From JARLFX01 sp036404255 (lineage in GTDB: Bacteria > Acidobacteriota > Terriglobia > Terriglobales > Acidobacteriaceae): a DNA stretch of 5,315 nucleotides. The notes beneath the pieces are model-generated. The model saw only the letters and a list, made by a program, of their open reading frames with translations. It was not told the DNA's origin and searched no databases. A program made the position numbers and the translations under genes. Position 1 is the stretch's first letter; every line of letters begins with the position of its first letter. Location: positions 1 to 5,315 of the forward strand of contig DASWOP010000077.1 of the NCBI GenBank assembly GCA_036404255.1. The letters run 5' to 3'. This document shows, piece by piece, positions 1-4,457 of this stretch.

Positions 1-1
1 C

Positions 2-31
2 TTGCCGGGGCGATTCCCGTTCCGCTAAGAT
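2..31 (+). promoter_or_regulatory. possible sigma70-type promoter for the sucC operon
   Basis: TTGCCG at 2-7 matches four of six bases of the -35 consensus. TAAGAT at 26-31 matches four of six of the -10 consensus, with an 18-base spacer. This would start transcription around 38-40, giving a short leader before the sucC ATG at 62. Only 61 bases of upstream sequence are available and both boxes are weak, so this is a tentative reading; the true promoter may lie outside the window. Confidence 0.28.
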
Positions 32-61
32 TTCTCAGCACCTTATCCGCGACAAACAATC

Positions 62-1234
62 ATGAAAATTCACGAATACCAAGCAAAAGAGATACTTCGC
101 AAATACGGCGTCACTGTGCCTGCGGGCGAGATGGCAACCACTTTGGACGAGGCGGATGCCGCGGCCAGCAAGCTCTTCTCCGTGGGCAATGCCGCGGTGG
201 TCGTGAAGGCACAGATCCACGCTGGCGGCCGGGGCAAGGGCGGCGGCGTGAAGGTCGTCAAGACGCTGGAGGCGGCAAACGAAGCCTCCAAGGCGATCCT
301 GGGCATGCAGCTCATCACGCACCAGACCGGCCCCGAAGGCCAGAAGGTGCAGCGCCTGCTGATCGAGGAAGGCTCGGCGATCGACCGCGAGCTCTACCTC
401 GGTCTGGTGCTGGACCGCGCCACGGCCAAGGTCGTCTTCATGGCCTCGAAGTCCGGTGGCATGGAGATCGAGGAGGTCGCAGCCAAGGATCCGGACGCGA
501 TCTTCAAGGAGTACATCGATCCGGCGGTCGGTTTCCAGCCGTATCAGGCGCGAAAGCTCGCGTTCAAGCTGGGATTGCTGCCGACGCAGATCGCAGAGGC
601 GGTGAAGTTCATGACCGGGCTGTATAAGGCGTTTGTCGAGACGGATTCGACGCTGATGGAGATCAATCCCTTCATCACCACGAAGGCAGGCACACTGGCC
701 GCACTGGATTGCAAGATCAACTTCGACGACAACGCGATGTTCCGCCACAAGGATTTGAAGGAGCTGCGCGACCTCGCCGAGGAAGATCCTCTCGAAGTCG
801 AGGCTTCGAAGTATGCGCTGAACTACATCAAGCTCGACGGCAATATCGCATGCATGGTGAACGGCGCCGGCCTCGCGATGGCGACGATGGACATCATCCA
901 GTACGCCGGCGGCTCGGCTGCGAACTTTCTTGATGTAGGCGGCGGCGCCAACCAGGAACAGATTGAGAATGCATTTGGCATCCTGCTCTCTGACCCAAAC
1001 GTGAAGGCGATCTTCATCAACATCTTCGGCGGCATCTTGCGCGTGGATGTGCTGGCGACGGCGGTGGTGGCGGCGGCGAAGAAGCTCAATGTGCAGATTC
1101 CTATTGTGCTGCGGCTCGAAGGAACCAACGTGGAAGAGGGAAGAAAGATTCTTGCTGAGTCGGGCTTGAAGTTCGAAGTAGGCACAACCATGAAAGACGC
1201 TGCTGATTTAGCTGTTGCCGCAGCGAGAAGCTGA
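62..1234 (+). CDS. sucC: succinyl-CoA synthetase (ADP/GDP-forming) beta subunit
   Basis: Beta subunit of the TCA-cycle enzyme that converts succinyl-CoA plus Pi and NDP to succinate, CoA and NTP in the cytoplasm, acting with SucD. The 390 residues match the usual length (E. coli about 388) and the N-terminus MKIHEYQAKEIL is family-typical, which fixes the start although no Shine-Dalgarno precedes it. Visible are the ATP-grasp nucleotide-binding half (about 1-240), with the HAGGRGKGGGVK loop at 53-64 and probable Mg2+ ligands N202 (EINPF) and D216 (LDCK). The C-terminal CoA-ligase flavodoxin-like half (about 255-390) has GNIACMVNGAGLAM at 260-273, FLDVGGGA at 289-296 and RLEGTN at 351-356. ATP versus GTP preference cannot be read safely. 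The last 150 bases fall to about 50% GC, against about 70% just before. The next ORF starts 23 bases downstream. Confidence 0.97.
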   Translation: MKIHEYQAKEILRKYGVTVPAGEMATTLDEADAAASKLFSVGNAAVVVKAQIHAGGRGKGGGVKVVKTLEAANEASKAILGMQLITHQTGPEGQKVQRLLIEEGSAIDRELYLGLVLDRATAKVVFMASKSGGMEIEEVAAKDPDAIFKEYIDPAVGFQPYQARKLAFKLGLLPTQIAEAVKFMTGLYKAFVETDSTLMEINPFITTKAGTLAALDCKINFDDNAMFRHKDLKELRDLAEEDPLEVEASKYALNYIKLDGNIACMVNGAGLAMATMDIIQYAGGSAANFLDVGGGANQEQIENAFGILLSDPNVKAIFINIFGGILRVDVLATAVVAAAKKLNVQIPIVLRLEGTNVEEGRKILAESGLKFEVGTTMKDAADLAVAAARS

Positions 1235-1248
1235 TTGTCGGAGAAAGC

Positions 1249-1254
1249 GGAGGT
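1249..1254 (+). promoter_or_regulatory. Shine-Dalgarno of the GIY-YIG gene
   Basis: GGAGGT lies three bases before the ATG at 1258, a tight but usable spacing. It lies in the 23-base gap after the sucC stop and supports this ATG as the start. The next in-frame methionine is residue 32, only 13 residues before the GIY motif. Confidence 0.65.
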
Positions 1255-1257
1255 AGC

Positions 1258-1803
1258 ATGGGTGGTCAATTTGAGACGATTGGTCCATTAGCTTTCCCTG
1301 CGAAAGACGGTGATGCTGATGAAAAGGTCATCGTTCAATGGTTCAAAAGTATGGTCGAGGAGGAATGTAAGGGCCTAAGTTCAGCCGTAGGGATTTACAT
1401 TATCGCCAGACAAGTAGGCTCCCATCCACCTATACCTTGGTACGTGGGAGAAACCGAAAAAGGCTTTCTCTCTCGCTTCAAACAGCATTCAAGAATGAAA
1501 AGAGGATTCGGCGATCTAACGAAAATACCCAAGGGCGGAAGATTACTCGTTTTCTTTCTCCCCCTAATGTCGGGCAAGAGAAGTGGCTTCCGAAAAGCGC
1601 CGAAGAAGGTCGCTACGATTTTGGCCATAAACGCATTGGAAGACATGCTTATTAGAAGTTGTCTCAATGTGAATGAGAATCTGCTCAACGTTAGTCAGAA
1701 AACTCTTCATCGAGAGATGCGCGTACCTGGCTATATAAATGACGCCGCGTCTAAACAGTCCGTTGCTGCGACGGAATTATCCCGCATGCTGAAACAAGAA
1801 TAA
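1258..1803 (+). CDS. GIY-YIG nuclease-like protein inserted between sucC and sucD
   Basis: I do not recognise this 181-residue protein as a named family, but it has the layout of a GIY-YIG domain. GIY is at 45-47 (AVGIYIIA), WYVG at 61-64, then an arginine helix with R73 and H77 (FLSRFKQH). E128 (ALEDMLI) fits the metal-binding glutamate, and N141 or N144 (ENLLN) fits the closing asparagine. GIY-YIG enzymes (UvrC N-domain, SLX1, phage homing enzymes such as I-TevI) cut DNA with one metal ion; that this protein does so is inference. The 14 residues between GIY and YVG are a little more than the usual 10-11. A basic stretch (about 80-117) sits mid-domain, and no separate DNA-binding domain is visible. 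GC is about 46% by hand count and AGA, TTA and ATA codons occur, unlike sucC/sucD, which suggests horizontal acquisition. The ORF is intact and likely co-transcribed with its neighbours. Homing, defence or repair roles remain possible. Confidence 0.8.
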   Translation: MGGQFETIGPLAFPAKDGDADEKVIVQWFKSMVEEECKGLSSAVGIYIIARQVGSHPPIPWYVGETEKGFLSRFKQHSRMKRGFGDLTKIPKGGRLLVFFLPLMSGKRSGFRKAPKKVATILAINALEDMLIRSCLNVNENLLNVSQKTLHREMRVPGYINDAASKQSVAATELSRMLKQE

Positions 1804-1821
1804 GTATGAGCGTTTAGAACT

Positions 1822-1826
1822 AGGAG
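1822..1826 (+). promoter_or_regulatory. Shine-Dalgarno of sucD
   Basis: AGGAG stands seven bases before the ATG at 1834, an ideal spacing. sucD therefore has its own initiation signal in the 30-base gap after the GIY-YIG gene and need not rely on translational coupling to it. An earlier ATG at 1806 opens only a three-codon frame (MSV, stop) and is not the sucD start. Confidence 0.75.
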
Positions 1827-1833
1827 AGTTACC

Positions 1834-2721
1834 ATGTCCGTCCTCGTTGGCAAAGAAACTCGATTGATCGTGCAGGGCATTACTGGCCGTGAAGGAACTT
1901 TCCACGCCAAAGGCTGCGCAGAGTACGGCAAGCAGTTTGGCAACGACATCGTTGTTGGCGGAGTGACCCCCGGTAAGGGGGGGACCACCCATGAGGGGTG
2001 GCCGGTATTCAACACCGTGGAAGAGGCGGTGAAGGAGACTGGCGCGAATGCGACCGTGATCTTTGTACCGCCGCCGTTTGCTGCGGATGGAATTCTGGAA
2101 GCCGTGGCTGCCGGGCTACCACTGGTGGTTTGCATCACCGAGGGCATTCCCACGCTGGACATGGTGAAGACGTGGGAGGTGGTGCGGCAGTCGAAGTCGC
2201 GGCTGATTGGGCCCAACTGCCCCGGCGTCATCTCTCCCGGCAAGGCGAAGATCGGCATTATGCCGGGCCGCATCCACAAGGAGGGCTCGGTCGGCATCGT
2301 GTCGAAGTCCGGCACGCTGACGTATGAGGCGGTCTACCAGCTCACCACGCGCGGCATCGGCCAGTCCACTGCCATCGGCATCGGCGGCGATCCCATCATC
2401 GGCACCACGCATATCGACGCGCTGAAGCTGCTGAATGAAGACCCTGATACTGAGGCGATCATCATGATCGGCGAGATTGGCGGCTCTGCGGAAGAGGCTG
2501 CAGCCGAGTACATCAAGAAGTATGTGAAGAAGCCCGTGGTGGGCTTTATTGCGGGGCAGACGGCGCCTCCGGGGCGGCGTATGGGTCACGCGGGCGCGAT
2601 CATCTCCGGCGGTGAAGGGACGGCGGCCAGCAAGATGAAGGCGATGTCGGACGCAGGCATTACCGTGGTGAAATCACCGGCTGAGATCGGCGAAGCCATG
2701 GCGAGGCTGCTGGGCAAATAG
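1834..2721 (+). CDS. sucD: succinyl-CoA synthetase (ADP/GDP-forming) alpha subunit
   Basis: Alpha subunit that binds CoA and carries the phosphohistidine intermediate; it pairs with SucC to make succinate and NTP from succinyl-CoA. The 295 residues are of normal length and complete. The N-terminal CoA-binding Rossmann domain shows GITGREG at 15-21 and TPGKGGTTHEG at 45-55. GPNCPG is at 126-131 and SKSGTLTYE at 157-165. In the ligase domain, GEIGGSAEE (213-221) holds the glutamate that steadies the phosphohistidine, and MGHAGAIISGG (250-260) contains the phosphorylated H252, equivalent to E. coli His246. The start is set by AGGAG seven bases upstream and the family-typical MSVLV. GC climbs from roughly 55% at the 5' end to about 65% later. 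A run of seven G and two short hairpins occur at 1967-2001. No intrinsic terminator follows; the stop faces that of a small - strand gene 23 bases away. Confidence 0.97.
   Translation: MSVLVGKETRLIVQGITGREGTFHAKGCAEYGKQFGNDIVVGGVTPGKGGTTHEGWPVFNTVEEAVKETGANATVIFVPPPFAADGILEAVAAGLPLVVCITEGIPTLDMVKTWEVVRQSKSRLIGPNCPGVISPGKAKIGIMPGRIHKEGSVGIVSKSGTLTYEAVYQLTTRGIGQSTAIGIGGDPIIGTTHIDALKLLNEDPDTEAIIMIGEIGGSAEEAAAEYIKKYVKKPVVGFIAGQTAPPGRRMGHAGAIISGGEGTAASKMKAMSDAGITVVKSPAEIGEAMARLLGK
1967..2001 (+). other. two adjacent hairpins and a G7 run inside sucD
   Basis: CCCCC (1967-1971) can pair with part of the seven-G run (1977-1983) over a GGTAA loop. Immediately after, CCACCC (1985-1990) pairs with GGGTGG (1996-2001) over a five-base loop. 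They lie at codons 45-56, within the conserved TPGKGGTTHEG segment. The structures are visible; a regulatory effect is not shown, and the protein motif by itself forces much of the G/C content. Confidence 0.4.
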
Positions 2722-2744
2722 GCTCCGCGGCGGGCGGATTCTGC

Positions 2745-2909
2745 CTAGCGGGGCTGCCGCTGGTAGAAGAGGCCAGCTGCAAGAAATAGCATAGCTATAA
2801 GGAACGCCAGTTGGGCATGGGGCCATGCGTGCAGCCAGAGGCTGACGAAGCCGTCTACCAGCCACGCTGCAAATCCCGCAAACCAGATCCATGCAAGCTT
2901 CCGCGTCAT
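2745..2909 (-). CDS. small two-helix membrane protein, unknown function
   Basis: A 54-residue protein starting at the ATG complementary to 2907-2909. It has two hydrophobic segments, about residues 5-26 (LAWIWFAGFAAWLVDGFVSL) and 33-49 (QLAFLIAMLFLAAGLFY), joined by a short HAWPH turn. Basic residues at both ends (R3, K4; R51, R54) suggest both termini face the cytoplasm. A GGAG on the - strand (complement of 2921-2924) stands 11 bases before the ATG, slightly far. A longer reading from TTG at 2990 adds 27 polar residues and would run into the ndk leader, so I prefer the ATG. The gene converges on sucD and diverges from ndk. I recognise no family; the clean helix-turn-helix hydrophobicity pattern is the main reason to believe it. 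A chance ORF opposite noncoding DNA remains possible. Confidence 0.6.
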   Translation of the reverse strand: MTRKLAWIWFAGFAAWLVDGFVSLWLHAWPHAQLAFLIAMLFLAAGLFYQRQPR

Positions 2910-2934
2910 AGAATAGAAGTCTCCGGGCTTAAGT

Positions 2935-2965
2935 TTGGCACTTTTCCGGCGGTCGTGGGTAGTAT
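2935..2965 (+). promoter_or_regulatory. possible promoter of ndk
   Basis: TTGGCA at 2935-2940 matches five of six bases of a -35 box and TAGTAT at 2960-2965 four of six of a -10 box, but the 19-base spacer is longer than ideal. It would give an mRNA leader of about 40 bases before the ndk start. The opposing small gene between sucD and ndk makes a separate ndk promoter likely, though this exact site is uncertain. Confidence 0.33.
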
Positions 2966-3001
2966 CCGCGAACGCTTTTCGATCGATCAACGCACAATCA
3001 T

Positions 3002-3008
3002 AAGGAGA
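3002..3008 (+). promoter_or_regulatory. Shine-Dalgarno that fixes the TTG start of ndk
   Basis: AAGGAGA, with its GGAG ending seven bases before the TTG at 3015, is the best ribosome binding site in the window. It shows that translation begins at the TTG and not at the in-frame ATG at 2811, which would add 68 residues unlike any nucleoside diphosphate kinase. Confidence 0.85.
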
Positions 3009-3014
3009 TTCACC

Positions 3015-3431
3015 TTGTCACAGCGCACATTCAGCATCATCAAGCCGGACGCGGTCCGCAAGGGCCACACCGGCGCCATCCTGGCCGAGATTGAGAAGGC
3101 CGGTTTCAAGATCGTCAGCATCAAGAAGATCTCCATTTCGGTCGCACAGGCAGAGGGCTTCTACGCCGTGCATGCGGCGCGCCCGTTCTTCCCGGAGCTC
3201 ACCAAGTTCATGGCATCCGGCCCGATTGTGCCGCTGGTGCTGGAGAAGGACAACGCCATTGCCGACCTGCGCAGACTGATGGGCGCGACTGATCCGGCAA
3301 AGGCGGACGAGGGCACGATCCGCAAGCAGTTCGCAGCATCGATTGGCGAAAACGCCATCCACGGCTCGGATGCAGAGGATACGGCTGCGTTTGAGATTGG
3401 CTACTTCTTCGCCGGTCTCGAACTGAAGTAA
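3015..3431 (+). CDS. ndk: nucleoside diphosphate kinase
   Basis: Transfers the gamma-phosphate from ATP to other (d)NDPs through a phosphohistidine, balancing cellular nucleotide pools. With the TTG start the protein has 138 residues, normal for bacterial Ndk (about 140). It begins with the hallmark SQRTFSIIKPDAV, containing the phosphate-contacting lysine K10 of KPD. The Kpn-like stretch FMASGPIVPLVLE lies at 65-77, GATDPAKA at 90-97 and the active-site loop NAIHGSD at 113-119, with catalytic H116. The domain is complete and no key residue is missing. It follows sucCD, from which it is separated by a small - strand gene, and ends at an intrinsic terminator 37 bases downstream. Pairing with SucCD is sensible: one enzyme makes NTP from succinyl-CoA and the other spreads the phosphate. 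An Ndk-succinyl-CoA synthetase complex has been reported in Pseudomonas aeruginosa. Confidence 0.96.
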   Translation: MSQRTFSIIKPDAVRKGHTGAILAEIEKAGFKIVSIKKISISVAQAEGFYAVHAARPFFPELTKFMASGPIVPLVLEKDNAIADLRRLMGATDPAKADEGTIRKQFAASIGENAIHGSDAEDTAAFEIGYFFAGLELK

Positions 3432-3438
3432 GTCCTCC

Positions 3439-3458
3439 GCGAGCGGCGAATCGCTCGC
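3439..3458 (+). other. perfect 7-bp hairpin after ndk
   Basis: GCGAGCG (3439-3445) and CGCTCGC (3452-3458) pair perfectly around a six-base loop. The stem begins eight bases after the ndk stop and is followed by AAAAA rather than T, so it is not a terminator on the + strand by itself. It probably acts as a stabilising 3' structure ahead of the true terminator. Confidence 0.55.
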
Positions 3459-3467
3459 AAAAACATC

Positions 3468-3506
3468 ATGCCCATTCCGGCGAAATTTGCTGGAGTGGGC
3501 ATTTTT
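3468..3506 (+). terminator. strong intrinsic terminator of ndk
   Basis: The arms 3468-3481 and 3489-3502 form a 14-bp stem with two G-U wobbles (3475-3495 and 3479-3491) around the seven-base loop GAAATTT. The stem runs directly into five T (3502-3506). This is a textbook Rho-independent terminator and marks the end of the ndk transcript. A run of five A just upstream (3459-3463) could give weak activity on the other strand, though no - strand gene needs it. Confidence 0.93.
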
Positions 3507-3538
3507 CTGTCTGAGGGTACCCCCTCCCCACCTGAAAT

Positions 3539-3667
3539 GCTAAATATCTTGTTTGCAAGCACTTAGCTTGTGCGACTGTCGCTAAATATTTCAAAACAGG
3601 ATATTTACGGGTAAATATTTCATTCGCAACGAGTTAGAGGTAAGTCCAGGTGCGTATGGAATTTACT
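3539..3667 (+). repeat. array of four imperfect 29-base TAA…TTA units in an AT-rich island
   Basis: Four units share a frame: 3539-3567, 3581-3609, 3610-3638 and 3639-3667. Each begins GCTAA or GGTAA and has TTA at bases 25-27, with A at base 23 in all four; the middle varies. Units 2-4 abut exactly, while 13 bases separate units 1 and 2. Unit 1 has matched ends GCTAA/TTAGC. Unit 2 has seven-base arms TAAATAT/ATATTTA. Unit 4 has GTAA/TTAC. GC is about 37% over 3541-3720, unlike the GC-rich surroundings. I recall similar tandem units between genes in other Acidobacteriota, without verification. Divergence between units and the lack of unique spacers argue against CRISPR. The role is unknown. 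Confidence 0.7.
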
Positions 3668-3849
3668 TTCTGTTTAAATTGTAGCGATTTTGGACGGAAA
3701 CTACGCCAAAGTAACTGGAAAAAGTTTGTTTTGCCACGCTTCTTCAGGGACGGGCTCTAGACAGTTCGTGGAGAGGGCACGGTGTTTGCCTGGACAGGTG
3801 CAGGGTACTTTATGGACGCTATGGTGTCCGTGGGGAGAAAGGCTCGCTG
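3668..3849. other. intergenic stretch without recognisable gene
   Basis: The first part remains AT-rich, then GC rises after about 3720. An ATG at 3690 opens a 76-codon frame, but it lacks a Shine-Dalgarno, its product is low-complexity and unlike known proteins, and it runs into the palindromic repeats. I see no RNA gene and no convincing promoter. Confidence 0.5.
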
Positions 3850-3869
3850 CGCCTGCGGCTCCGCTTCAG
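3850..3869 (+). repeat. CGCCTGCGGCT motif, copy 1
   Basis: CGCCTGCGGCT (3850-3860) followed by CCGCTTCAG recurs at 4209-4227 with one substitution and one deleted base. The flanking AGCGG/CCGCT and GAAGC/GCTTC words at 3862-3888 can fold on each other. The text resembles a dispersed intergenic repeat seen in many GC-rich genomes. Confidence 0.5.
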
Positions 3870-3910
3870 CCTTCGGCAGAGCGGAAGCGCCTGACGGCGC
3901 GGCTTTTTCC

Positions 3911-3950
3911 GTGGGGCTGAAGCCCCACTCCCCCCGGCTGAAGCCGGGGG
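3911..3950. repeat. tandem pair of perfect CTGAAG-centred palindromes
   Basis: GTGGGGCT (3911-3918) pairs with AGCCCCAC (3921-3928), and CCCCCGGCT (3931-3939) pairs with AGCCGGGGG (3942-3950). Both have the same GA centre, giving TGAA-type loops. Two related palindromes recur at 4336-4349 and 4365-4392. No T tract follows, so they are more like REP-type hairpins than terminators; transcript protection is possible but not shown. Confidence 0.75.
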
Positions 3951-4035
3951 CTTAATCCGAAAGCATGGTTTTCCTGGGGCTGGGTAGCCCGGGGAGTGAG
4001 CATTGGGGCCAATTTTTGTTATCGAGGGAGGATAT

Positions 4036-4116
4036 GGGCGGGAGCGTTCGCCGCTGGGCGACGAATATCCCATACATCCCGCGATGAAGCTGCGTGATGT
4101 ATGGGGTACCCGGCAC
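4036..4116 (+). repeat. two-hairpin intergenic element, copy A
   Basis: The first hairpin region, 4036-4064, matches 4263-4290 at about 25 of 29 aligned positions and folds around CGCCGCT with GCGACG as its right arm. The second hairpin has perfect ten-base arms CCCATACATC (4069-4078) and GATGTATGGG (4096-4105), plus an inner CGC/GCG pairing. The element closes with GGGTACCCG (4104-4112) and then GCAC. Order and spacing parallel copy B. No ORF here looks real. Confidence 0.68.
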
Positions 4117-4208
4117 TCGGCAGGCTCGCACGGATGGCGACGGCGTTTGTGCAGCGGAAGCTTTTTGGCGGCATGGGTGGTGCGGGGAGCGTCTGGATTC
4201 TTCGGCTT

Positions 4209-4227
4209 CGCCTGCGGCTGCGCTCAG
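4209..4227 (+). repeat. CGCCTGCGGCT motif, copy 2
   Basis: The block around CGCCTGCGGCTGCGCTCAG repeats the motif at 3850-3869. It is bracketed by GATTCT (4197-4202) and AGAAT (4226-4230), weak inverted ends. This wording is common in intergenic DNA of Acidobacteriota as far as I recall. It is non-coding by appearance. Confidence 0.5.
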
Positions 4228-4262
4228 AATGACTCGGATAGGAGTGGCGGCGGTGGAGAGCT

Positions 4263-4330
4263 GGGCAGGAGCGTCGCCGCTTCGCGACGATGTCTCAGGT
4301 TTCAGAAGCGAGACCTTGGGCACCCGCAAC
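4263..4330 (+). repeat. two-hairpin intergenic element, copy B
   Basis: Hairpin one: CGTCGC (4272-4277) pairs with GCGACG (4284-4289). Hairpin two: GTCTC (4292-4296) pairs with GAGAC (4310-4314), around a loop ending in GAAGC, a word also present in the copy A loop. The element ends in GGGCACCCG (4318-4326) and CAAC, parallel to copy A's GGGTACCCG and GCAC. The second stem differs in sequence from copy A yet is still paired, which suggests that the fold matters. Confidence 0.65.
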
Positions 4331-4335
4331 GGCCC

Positions 4336-4349
4336 GGGGCTGAAGCCCC
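4336..4349. repeat. CTGAAG-centred palindrome GGGGCTGAAGCCCC
   Basis: Six-base arms around GA, identical in core to the palindrome at 3911-3928. It directly follows two-hairpin element copy B and precedes the longer palindrome at 4365. Confidence 0.7.
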
Positions 4350-4364
4350 TCTTGTTTTGGGCCT

Positions 4365-4392
4365 GGTTCAGGGGCCTGAAGGCCCCTGAACC
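4365..4392. repeat. perfect 13-bp-arm palindrome upstream of the aldo/keto reductase gene
   Basis: GGTTCAGGGGCCT (4365-4377) is the exact reverse complement of AGGCCCCTGAACC (4380-4392), with GA between. It is the strongest hairpin in the window and shares the CTGAAG centre of the other palindromes. It lies 65 bases before the reductase start. The bases after it are CTCCGCC, with no T tract, so it is not a canonical terminator; transcripts from upstream would carry it as a very stable stem. Confidence 0.8.
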
Positions 4393-4457
4393 CTCCGCCG
4401 CAATGGATAGGGGGAAGCGGGCTTTTCGCGGGCGCGGGGAGTTGGTACGGTGGTGCT

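Noticed and set aside
35..748. Long - strand ORF opposite sucC (237 codons)
   Set aside because: It is a shadow of sucC, which has full family motifs in the + frame; the antisense product is Arg/Leu/His-rich with no recognisable motif.
1258..1803. Intron or intein interrupting a single sucCD gene
   Set aside because: sucC ends with its normal C-terminus and stop, and sucD has a normal start and Shine-Dalgarno. The ORF is between two complete genes and not inside one.
2745..2990. 81-residue TTG-start version of the small membrane protein
   Set aside because: The extra 27 residues are polar, the start overlaps the ndk leader, and an ATG with a GGAG upstream gives a compact two-helix protein.
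3539..3667. CRISPR array
   Set aside because: The 29-base period covers the units themselves; they are abutting and divergent with no constant repeat separating unique spacers, and no cas gene is present.
4001..4016. ATTG/CAAT mini-hairpin followed by TTTTT as a terminator
   Set aside because: Only four pairs can form around a tetraloop, too weak, and no gene ends upstream on that strand.
4365..4392. Intrinsic terminator
   Set aside because: The hairpin is very strong but neither strand has a T tract next to it, and no gene ends just before it.
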